A DNA stretch of 64,000 bases from Plasmodium coatneyi (lineage: Eukaryota; Apicomplexa; Aconoidasida; Haemosporida; Plasmodiidae). Below the pieces are notes generated by a model. It saw only the letters and a list, made by a program, of their open reading frames with translations, made no database searches and was not told the origin of the DNA. The translations under genes and the position numbers were made by a program. Numbering within the stretch: position 1 is the stretch's first letter; each line of letters opens with the position of its first letter. Below are positions 55,644 to 64,000 of this stretch, piece by piece. The stretch is from assembly GCF_001680005.1 (NCBI RefSeq), contig NC_033566.1:1054001-1118000 (forward strand), given 5' to 3'.

Positions 55644-56066
55644 CAAAATTATTACTCCTATCAAAAGAGTGTATATATATATAAACATGGGGTGCACTAA
55701 TATATATATAATGGGGCAAGTAAAAAAAATAAAATAATATAAGTTTAAAAAAAAAAAAAAAAAAAATACGGAAATAATTAATGTACAATTGTACATACTT
55801 GCGCCAGCTGATGGTAAATTAAAATTTTTTTGACCTTTAAAAAAAAGAAAGAGAAAAATATACAAATGGAAATGAAAAGAAAAACTTAAAAAAAAAAGGA
55901 GTGTAGGATTTCGCATTTAGGGGTGTAAGGTTCCAGTTTCAGAGTAGGGGATTTAGCATTTAGGGGTTAGTTTTTAAGGTTTAGCGTTTAAGGAGGGAAG
56001 GGGAAGGAATACCTAAGAAGGAAAGATGGAGGTCAAAGGAAGAAAAAAAAGAAAATAAATGAGAAG

Positions 56067-56099
<33 letters not shown>

Positions 56100-56414
56100 T
56101 ATTCACCTCCCAAATTTTGCGGAAAAAATATAATATACTACTACACAAACTGAAAAAAAAAATTCATATATATGATTGTTTCTCTTAACATTTTATGCTT
56201 ATTTTTATTGCGACAACATCATCATGTGCGCTCCATCCTTCCTCTTCTTCTGTTTTGAAAAAAAAAAAAAAAGTGTAAAGGCAGATATATATACGTACAT
56301 ACACATATATATATACATATACATATATATATACCCATATATATATACCCATATATACACATATATATACGTATATATAATTATATACATATAACATATA
56401 TATATATATAAATA
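55644..56414. other. Spacer between the two ncRNA candidates, with a second telomere-like tract
   Basis: AT-rich with A-runs. From about 55905 to 55995 there is a degenerate G-strand telomere-like tract (TTAGGGGTGTAAGG, GGGGATTTAGCATTTAGGGG, AAGGTTTAGCG), then a CCTAAGAAGGAAAG stretch and a TA run near 56083-56101. Short open frames at 56176-56397 on both strands are TA-repeat artefacts. Confidence 0.6.
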
Positions 56415-56583
56415 AGTGATGGTGGTGTGAACCTTTCCCCGAAGGGAGTGCCAGTGGGTCGGGTTTGGCGTGTTTCCTTTCTATCTATGAACTCCCAACT
56501 CCCCAAGATCCGTTTCCGAGGAATCGAACCGTTGAGTGTTCACATCAAGATCGACAGGCCTTGCCCGCTGAGCAGATATCACT
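56415..56583 (-). ncRNA. GC-rich Pol III-type ncRNA candidate 2 (RUF6-like design)
   Basis: Second GC-rich island, 169 nt against 172 nt for candidate 1 and in the same orientation. On the minus strand it has the A-box-like CTGCTCAGCGGG (56575-56564) and a perfect B box GGTTCGATTCC (56530-56520), again exactly 33 nt apart. The A box starts 8 nt from the 5' end (10 nt in candidate 1). Ends pair over 6 bp (AGTGAT/ATCACT). Near the 3' end a CCC-UUCG-GGG tetraloop hairpin (56437-56446) sits where candidate 1 has its CCTTC/GAAGG hairpin. Outside these elements the two sequences differ widely, so they are old paralogues under structural constraint or convergent. No T-run of four or more follows directly; the next sequence is TATTTATATA, so it may be decayed or terminate differently. 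tRNA stems do not form. Confidence 0.62.
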
Positions 56584-59500
56584 AAATATATACGTGCATA
56601 TCAGGATCCCATATTCACATTTATACTCACATTTATACGCACACTTCCTTATGTAAAGGAATGAAAAAAAAAAAAAATTTAATGCAATGACACGGTTATC
56701 TCAAAATAAGGCACACTTATTGATACATGGAAAAAAGTGTGAATGTTGCACGTAAAAAATTTGTGCAAAAATGTGAAGTGCAATTTTTACGCGTTATTTA
56801 TGCGTTATGATTTCCGCTTCCCACTACATGACATAAATGGATTTCCAAAAATACTTGCAATATTTACCATGTGGAATACATATTTCCATATATGCACAAA
56901 ATGCAACAAAAAATGTCCATCATGCAAAATGTACATATAGAAGAACGGGAAAACCAATTATGGTGGCGCATACACACACAAAAAAAAGGTACGTTTGTTC
57001 TTCCCTAACTGTATCAATTCCCCCCTCCCCCCCTGCCCCTTCTGCAGGATGCGCACAAAAGGGGAATTCATCATAACCACGCGTTAACTCAATGTAGAGG
57101 AAAAAGTCGTACAATGGGGAAAAATAAAAAAATAAAAAAAAATTGCGGTGGCCATGTAATAACCCGCTGAAGGTAGGGGGAGCGCCGTATGTTATCCCCA
57201 CCACTTTGAGCGTCTACTCTAATTTTTGATAATTCTCCGGCACGCGCTGCTTTTACTTTTCTCAATGTTTTGCAAAGGCGGCACGGGTTACTATATATTC
57301 GAACCCTTTTGTTCTTCCTGTGAGCAAATATACAGTAGGAAAAGCAGATGGTTAAAATTGTGCATTTGTGTATGTACCAATCGCACAGGAGTGGTATTCG
57401 CCATTTGGAACGATTTATAAAAAGGCTTCTGCGCAAGTTGCGCCTTGGCATATACACTAGTATGTATTAGCATGTATTAGCATGCATTAGCATGTAATAG
57501 TATGTACTATATATTATGAGCACATCGAAAGGAACACACCCCAAAGGAGGGATGATGGAGGGGGGAGGGGGCGGCCCTATAAAACATTCAATCATTTCCA
57601 CTTCGCACAATTTTCAAAACATTCGGTTTGTCCAAAACGTGCGCAAATCCAGCAGAGGAAGTGGCGCCTTACGGGGGAATATCTCCCCATTGGGGGTATA
57701 AAAATATAGGCTCAACACACAAGGGAAAGAAAAGTTGGTGGTGATAATGCTATTGAACAGTCATTTATATATTATTTGTAAGTTCATTTCGTCTATTTTA
57801 AAAAATGTAAGGAAAAAAAGACCTATGTGGTATACAACACCTGTATAATAGTACACCACCGCACCATGATGACGAATAAACCCTACTAAATGGGTTGCCC
57901 TCCCCCCTTTGCAGTGCAAAACTGGAATGGGCCGGGACGAAGCGGGTAAACGATTATTTCTTTATTAACCTCTTTTCGCAATTTTTGGTATTTTTATACC
58001 CATTCCAAATTGTGTATGCTTAAAGGAAAAGGAATTTTTTCTTTCTTTTTTCTTCTTTTTTTGAAGTACTTTTTATTTTTCCCCCACCCCTAACTTACGG
58101 GAAAAAAGGGAATAAAAAATATGTAAGTGAAAATTTTTGTCCAAAATTTACACGCATCGGTTAATGAACACCATTCTGTATGCATTTTCACTGTGGGAAC
58201 CTTTACCCTCAGGACTATTCCCCGCCAGTCTGGTGTCCACGTTGGTTTTATAATTTGTCGACTTTGCTCTTTTTTTCACGTGTACAAAAGTAACACATAC
58301 CTCCTTTTGCTGTTTGATGAGAAAGACATGTTAGTAACCACCCCACCTTCTTCACATTTAACGAATGAATTGAACGGATGGACCGAATGCGTGAGAACTG
58401 CTAATAAGGTGCTTTAACCGATTAGGGGCGTGGAAATGCTCACCATACGGAAGCACACACAGTCAGAAGGCTATCATATGAATTTCCAACGCGGTTGCGA
58501 TGGGTGCACGTAGAAGCAACAAACAAAGCAATAAACAGTGGAACATTGCCAATGGAGTAAAAAATATACCTTGTCAAATGTTGAGACACATTCCACCTTT
58601 AAGCAATGCTCCACTTATCCCAGCGCAAATGATATATGACACAGGCCAAATTAGAATAACGCCTTTTCTATTTTTTTTCGCAAAATTGTCTATTTTGAAA
58701 TGGATCAACGATCTTTATGGCTTACAATGCGTCACGCTCTCACCGCGAATACACCATTTGGTTGCTTCTTTATTTTTAATCTTATCCGTTTTAGACCTTT
58801 TTACAGAGCGCTCTTCTTTTTTGGGGGGACATTTTTCCTGAGCAAATTTTGTTCGGTAACAAACTACACAAGAACGGGTCACCTTCACTTCTTTGTTTCG
58901 ACCACTAATTTTTTTCTAATTTAAAATGAGCATCTAATATTAAATATATTATATCATATGTTTAAAATAAATACTAAGACATTAAAAAAGAAAAGAAAAA
59001 AAAAAGGTTTAATTAAAATATGGTTTATTTAAAAATCACATATATGTACACAAACATAAGCACGCATACACCTTTGGAAATAACTTCCACATTTCCACAT
59101 AAAACATATATTATATTTTCCCCTTTTTAAAAAATTGGCGCCATCATATTATGGCTATTTGGCACAGGTACCCTCTTAACATTTAAACGCTTCTTTTACA
59201 CGTAAAATTGTGTCAGTACATGTAAATATTAAAAAAAAAAAAAAAAAAAAAAAAATGTGTATATGCACGGATGTATATAAATGAATGTATGAGCATAAAT
59301 GCTTAAGCACAAATATGTAAAAATAAATGTGCACAGAAACATGCATACACCAACGAGTAGTCATAAAAATGGGGAAATGCAATTCTTACAAAATTGGTTC
59401 ATAAGTGAAACGCGCGTGCGACCGTGCGTGTATTTTGAGGTATGCAGGTACGCTCAGCCAGGAAGTCATGTGTACACATGATAATGCGCCGGAAAGCCCA

Positions 59501-60015
59501 AGGTGCGCGCATATGCATAACACTGGCAAGGAGGGAAAAACCACAGGGTTGTTGCGTGTTCCACCGAAGGGTGTGCGTTGGTAGGCATGGGCACTTGCAT
59601 GCAAGGTTACATATGCGTATATACATGTATGTGTATATGTACGTGCACACTTGCCACTCGCAGGAGGTTCACATTATCTCTCCGCTCAGTGTAGCATATT
59701 ACACCACTTCTATACAACAGGGATCTAGACGCACACATGAAAATGGAATGCACTAGTAGGTATACATTCTTATGCTTTTCTGGTGAAATAGGTCGGTTTT
59801 TCAAACGAGTTAAAAATAGCAGCGCATGTACGTGTGTATGAAGTTTTACTGGGCAGATATATGTGCACACAACGTGTTGTTTGTGTACATATGAAGTTCA
59901 TATGGTTGTAATACAGGAAGGTGCCGGTGTTCACCACAGCTGCGATGCAACGCGTCAAACCTTGCATACATATGTGCAATAATGTATACATATCTGCACA
60001 TGTGCAAGCAGGGGG
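56584..60015. other. 3.4 kb spacer between the ncRNA pair and transportin
   Basis: Intergenic DNA of less extreme AT content. Short frames occur on both strands (for example 58127-58417, 58500-58841, 59442-59756) but none has a domain, a family match I recognise, or splice-consistent extension. A polyA-type run lies near 59231-59253 and three CATGTATTAG/CATGCATTAG copies near 57469-57500. I see no supportable gene; small unrecognised exons cannot be excluded. Confidence 0.45.
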
Positions 60016-63000
60016 CTATAAATTAAAGCGTGCGCTCAAATCGCTCAACATGTCACTGGGGATGGGGGAGGACAGGGAGTCGCTGGTGGAGCTGTAAATT
60101 CCCTTCCACTGAGTGGGGTACTTCTGTTTCATGGTGGCCAAAAACTGGTGAAAAAAATTGTTGACATCTTGGGATACGTACTTGTACTTAAGTATGATGT
60201 AAGTAATATCCTGTAAGTTTTCCGCAGCGATGTCTAGATTGAGGTAGAGCGTTTCCAAAATAGCTTTGAGTGAATTAATTTTTTCATTTTCCTGTGTCCC
60301 ATGTGACATAATTTTTAACCACGTTTTTAAAAACTGGGGGAAATAGAAAATGATTTTCTTGGGATAGGTGGAGGATAACCTTCCTAGGGTTATGCATATA
60401 TTTTGTAGCAAGCAGCCGTGATACTTTGAATTCTGGCAAATGTAAATAAGCTGTTTAATTATTTCATCCACGTACACCTCCATGTATTGCGGGTTAATGT
60501 GTATGCTAATTTCTCCAATGGCCCAGCTGGCATTATTCGACACGGGCGTAGACGGATGTGCAATGTGTGCAATGAGAAAGGGGATAATGTCATTCAAGTA
60601 GGGTATTAAATATTGGGCGCAAAATCTCGAAATATCTCCTATGAGGGCAAAATTTGATTGTAGTATGCCAAAATTTAAAAAATGTTTTGCCAATTCTGTG
60701 CGCTCGTCATTTTGTTCCTCCTTCCCAATTACTATTCTTCCATTTTTAACGATCGACGTGGTTGACGATGAAGAGGGGTTTCCTCCTTCCGGGGAGAAGA
60801 CCATCTTGTTGAAGCCCTGGTTCATCATTAGCTTGTTATTTAGCACCCCATCAAATTTGATATTTTCAAACTTTAGGCAATATTTATGCACAAGGGGGAT
60901 AAAATTAAACTCATTTTCGCTTATAATGTTCATAATATTCGAATTAATAACACTTAAAATTCTGGACAATAAATCAAAGCTGCATTCAATAAGGTCTTTT
61001 TTCTTGGAAGGAGAAATGGAGTCGATATCTTTAAGCGTGTTAAAATAATCGTCATTACTAATTTTGTAGTAAGCTAGCAACTCACTTGCAGTCATGGAAA
61101 TGTTGTTCCTATTAACCATGTATGAATTTGTATTGCCTGCCTTTTTACTGTAGTAATATTTTATCTCTTCTTCTAAATCTATGTACAGTAGAACCAGAAA
61201 TTTGATACACGTCCTTATAACATTTTTTGCATATTTTAAAAAATCCTTTCCATAGGCACTAGTAATGCAGGACATGCACTCCATTAGGGCTATAATATAT
61301 GGGCTACTTATACGTATGGTGTTCCACTTGGATAAAATCGAATTAACAATTTCGTGGGCCAAGTCATTATTCTCTTTAACAATATTCACACTGTCTATTA
61401 ATGTGCCTACGACATCGAAGAGGATGAAATAATTCTTCGCTTGATATATTTGAAAGGCTTGCTGAATCGTGTGGACAATTTCGTGCAGATAGTTGTTAAG
61501 TAAATCCAACGCGTCTTCTTCTAAATTGGCAAAGGAAGAGCAAGCTGCTTCTTGTACCCTTTTGTTTGTATCAAGAATTCTTTTTAACAGATTTAACAAA
61601 ACTGGTTCAAACCATTTATCGCAATTGTCTGGGTGACATATCCATGATGAGAATCTAGTTACGCACCAACAGGAGATGCTTCTCGCTAGGGGCTTCTCAT
61701 CGTTTAACAATTTTATTAAATATTCTAACACTTTGGGTATAAATGGGGATAAGCTATACATGCACCCTTTCGCTATCGCGCCTAGGGTTAGTACTGCACT
61801 TTCCCTTATGTTCCATTTGTCACTCATTAGTTTCTCTTCTATGTGTGGTAGGATAAACTCCAATATTTCGTCATTGTACACATTGGATAGATAATCGAGA
61901 CATAAAGCAGCTCCTTTCCTTACGGTCCAATCGTTACCCCACGTTCTGGCCGTCATTTCGTCATTTTTTTCATCCTCATCATCGGTATAGTCATCCATAT
62001 GGTCGCCATTATTTGCTTGATCCTGCGGTTGCATCATTCCCGCGTTGCTCCTTCCCATGCTATTTAAATTGTTACTGTTCATATTTCCATTGGGGGAGTT
62101 ACTATTCCCCATGTGTGTATGACTGTCGGTGTTATTCATTTTGTTCATTTTCATTTCTTCCTGCACTTGTTGCGCGTTCATGTCGTTATTTTTACTACTA
62201 TTGTTGTACATCTCTGGGGAGATGTCCTGGATCAAGTCCGGCACATTAGCATTATCATTCTGGAAGTGGGACTCATCCATGGTTAGATAATCCCATTTAG
62301 TATACACCGTGTTGTCCACCAATATTTTACACAGATATGGCAAATAATTTTTTAATATTTTTAACGCTTCATTTCGTAACTCGTTTATATTCTTGTACAC
62401 ATTTTCATCTATGTAGTTGTTGTCTACTTTGTTCATGTCATTTGTCTTGCTGTTATTATTGTAGTTGGAGTAGGCAATGTAGCTTCTATCTTTTATAAAG
62501 ACGGGCCAGAATTCTAGCGCCTCTAACTGAACCTTCCTATCACATGAATTTGTGGCGTTTACCATAAATTGTATGATCGCATCTAGGTTGTTAAATATGG
62601 AAGAGTACCTTGTGTCCGTGATGACGGTCATGCAGGTTACTACTATTTTTAAAATTTGCGTGTCCTCCTCGGAGGCTAGAAATCCTAGGCATTCCCATAA
62701 CTGCGGGAAATAATCATTGAACACTCCATTAGTTGTGAAGCAAGATGCTGTTATAAACAAATCTAAACATTCGGCGGCATACTTTTTTTTTATACTCTTT
62801 TCCTGTGGCGCACAATATGCAAATAACTTTTGTAACAATTGGGTTTTACAAAATTGGAAGAAAAAAGAATCTGCATTTTTTCTATTCATTAATTCGTCCT
62901 CAATTATGATTATTATAGCACGGAAGGCTCCATCCACTACATCATTATTCCCCCTTTCAATCAGTAGCAATAAGTTGTATAATGATTCTGGCCATTTATC

Positions 63001-63405
63001 TATCCCTTCGTATTTTGTCAATATGGTGGTTATTACAGAACCTGCAGTACTCCTTATTTCTTTAACTTCATCTTCCACCAGCTTGAAAATTTCATTTTTT
63101 ATTATTTTTAAAATTTCGTTATTTAAAAATTTATTTTTTGAGTTTATATAATTTTTTAGCAACAACCCTGCTACTTGCCTTACGTCATTTTTCTCCTGTT
63201 TGTTCAAGAAGATCTGCAGTTGGTAGAGAGCTGCATCTGGTACATTTTCGTTTAGGTCTTTCAAAACTTTGGTCACCTCAATTTGGACACTGTTGTTCGA
63301 ACTGTTGCATGAGGAATCCAGCGCCTGTATTATGGTTTTGTATATCTTCTCGTTTGGCTTCCATTCCATGTACGAGTTGTTATTATCCAAACAGCTGTTA
63401 TGCAT
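60016..63405 (-). CDS. Transportin (karyopherin beta-2) nuclear import receptor
   Basis: A single-exon protein of HEAT-repeat type. From the ATG at 63405 it has 1129 residues; the ATG at 63369 (MEWKPNEKIYKTIIQAL) gives 1117 and best matches the conserved transportin start, which reads EWKPDE in animal proteins. N-terminal HEAT repeats include QVAGLLLKNYIN. An acidic loop (DDYTDDEDEKNDE, about residue 470) lies just before the conserved TWGNDWTVRKGAALCLDYLS, and the C-terminal half has NASWAIGEISIHINPQY. Transportin carries PY-NLS cargoes such as RNA-binding proteins into the nucleus; Ran-GTP binds the N-terminal arch and the acidic loop expels cargo. Polar inserts precede the acidic loop and lie near residue 920. 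Frame is open upstream to 63534, but that extension looks like 5' UTR. The 5' end of the gene lies at the right of the window. Confidence 0.92.
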   Translation of the reverse strand: MHNSCLDNNNSYMEWKPNEKIYKTIIQALDSSCNSSNNSVQIEVTKVLKDLNENVPDAALYQLQIFLNKQEKNDVRQVAGLLLKNYINSKNKFLNNEILKIIKNEIFKLVEDEVKEIRSTAGSVITTILTKYEGIDKWPESLYNLLLLIERGNNDVVDGAFRAIIIIIEDELMNRKNADSFFFQFCKTQLLQKLFAYCAPQEKSIKKKYAAECLDLFITASCFTTNGVFNDYFPQLWECLGFLASEEDTQILKIVVTCMTVITDTRYSSIFNNLDAIIQFMVNATNSCDRKVQLEALEFWPVFIKDRSYIAYSNYNNNSKTNDMNKVDNNYIDENVYKNINELRNEALKILKNYLPYLCKILVDNTVYTKWDYLTMDESHFQNDNANVPDLIQDISPEMYNNSSKNNDMNAQQVQEEMKMNKMNNTDSHTHMGNSNSPNGNMNSNNLNSMGRSNAGMMQPQDQANNGDHMDDYTDDEDEKNDEMTARTWGNDWTVRKGAALCLDYLSNVYNDEILEFILPHIEEKLMSDKWNIRESAVLTLGAIAKGCMYSLSPFIPKVLEYLIKLLNDEKPLARSISCWCVTRFSSWICHPDNCDKWFEPVLLNLLKRILDTNKRVQEAACSSFANLEEDALDLLNNYLHEIVHTIQQAFQIYQAKNYFILFDVVGTLIDSVNIVKENNDLAHEIVNSILSKWNTIRISSPYIIALMECMSCITSAYGKDFLKYAKNVIRTCIKFLVLLYIDLEEEIKYYYSKKAGNTNSYMVNRNNISMTASELLAYYKISNDDYFNTLKDIDSISPSKKKDLIECSFDLLSRILSVINSNIMNIISENEFNFIPLVHKYCLKFENIKFDGVLNNKLMMNQGFNKMVFSPEGGNPSSSSTTSIVKNGRIVIGKEEQNDERTELAKHFLNFGILQSNFALIGDISRFCAQYLIPYLNDIIPFLIAHIAHPSTPVSNNASWAIGEISIHINPQYMEVYVDEIIKQLIYICQNSKYHGCLLQNICITLGRLSSTYPKKIIFYFPQFLKTWLKIMSHGTQENEKINSLKAILETLYLNLDIAAENLQDITYIILKYKYVSQDVNNFFHQFLATMKQKYPTQWKGIYSSTSDSLSSPIPSDMLSDLSARFNL

Positions 63406-64000
63406 TTTCTTGCATTCACATGTAGGTTGGTTAGAGATGGAGTTGCAGTGTGGGGGGGTTGTTGGGTAGAGGATAATATATTCACGACGTTGTACGTATA
63501 TGCTTTTACATATATTTACGCATGGTATGTACACACTTATACATGCACTTTTACACGTAAGCGTATTTTTTTTTTTTTAACAAATGGGGTCATAACAGAG
63601 AACACACGTATGAAATGTTGAGAAGTAGGCACGTAAAAATGTAAAGAAGCAAAGAGGTAAAAATGTAAAAACGCAAAGACGAAAAACTTGTAAATTTTCA
63701 CAATATTTAAAAAAAACAGAAGCATGCACACGGACATACACTTGGGAAAATTAATTAAATTAAATTAACAATCTAATTACAGGTGTGTATATATATGTAG
63801 GAGCACACATGTGGGCATATACATATAGGCATATACTCATGTAAGCACACGCATGTACATTTCCAGGCATGAATTTGGGCATAACATAAATGGGTACACA
63901 TATGTATGCCTATAAATGGATGGCAGCGCTTTTAATTTATGTTTTGGGGCAAACATACGCAAGGGGGGGAATACAAATTTCAAAAGTAAATCTAAAAAAA
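63406..64000. promoter_or_regulatory. 5' flank of transportin
   Basis: AT-rich DNA with repeated ACACAT/CATATA words and a T-run at about 63567-63579. Expected to hold the 5' UTR and promoter of transportin. No other feature is seen up to the window edge. Confidence 0.5.

Noticed and set aside
55472..56583. Reading the two GC-rich elements as ordinary tRNA genes
   Set aside because: A and B boxes fit, but acceptor, D and T stems do not pair, and each element extends about 170 nt with paired outer ends.
57225..57320. Possible third tRNA-like element (GGGTTCGAATA on the minus strand near 57295-57305)
   Set aside because: The B-box match fails at the final CC, no A box lies about 33 nt upstream, and ends do not pair.
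58127..58841. Two plus-strand frames (96 and 113 codons) between the ncRNA pair and transportin
   Set aside because: No family resemblance, no splice-consistent extension and mixed composition; too weak to call.
63406..63534. N-terminal extension of transportin to 63534
   Set aside because: The extra residues are unlike the family, whose conserved start matches MEWKPNEK at 63369; the extension looks like open 5' UTR.

Overview
The window is nuclear DNA of a malaria parasite (Plasmodium), most likely a macaque parasite of the P. knowlesi / P. coatneyi type. The reasons are: several copies of the kir/vir-type pir antigen family (CYFFYYWLGD motif, short first exon, long ectodomain exon, basic tail exon) sitting in a chromosome-internal position; internal telomere-like tracts made of CCCTAAA/CCCTGAA units, matching the GGGTT(T/C)A telomere repeat of this clade; AT-rich intergenic DNA; and giant proteins with Asn/Lys-rich insertions. 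The species is inferred and could not be searched.

Layout. (1) 1-28.6 kb is a conserved housekeeping block: the 3' part of a giant ankyrin + HECT E3 ubiquitin ligase (+), 6-pyruvoyltetrahydropterin synthase (-), a three-exon RNase P/MRP p29 (Rpp29/POP4) protein (-) and AMP-forming acetyl-CoA synthetase (+). (2) 29.4-53.7 kb is a kir island: two kir loci on + (the first a fragment), two tandem signal-peptide/two-TM genes on +, then seven kir loci on -. Five of the nine kir loci look coding or nearly so (kir-2, -3, -5, -7, -9); the others are a fragment, a frameshifted copy, a copy with one internal stop, and an orphan tail exon. (3) 30.3-31.0 kb and 54.6-56.0 kb hold subtelomere/telomere-like repeats in opposite orientation (C-rich left, G-rich right), so most of the island is bracketed like a small subtelomere inside the chromosome. 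(4) 55.47-55.64 and 56.42-56.58 kb hold two GC-rich elements on the - strand, about 170 nt each, with tRNA-type A and B boxes exactly 33 nt apart, paired ends and, in one, a T8 terminator. They are not tRNAs and resemble in design the Pol III-transcribed RUF6 RNAs that lie beside var genes in P. falciparum. This pair is the most interesting signal in the window. (5) 60.0-63.4 kb carries transportin (karyopherin beta-2) on -.

How it fits together. The flanking genes are metabolic and regulatory and have no evident link to the island. From memory, their orthologues are neighbours on P. falciparum chromosome 6, so the kir island appears to interrupt a conserved block between acetyl-CoA synthetase and transportin. 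Within the island, the pir proteins and two-TM proteins are probable exported or surface variant proteins, and the two small RNAs are candidates for controlling or insulating them.
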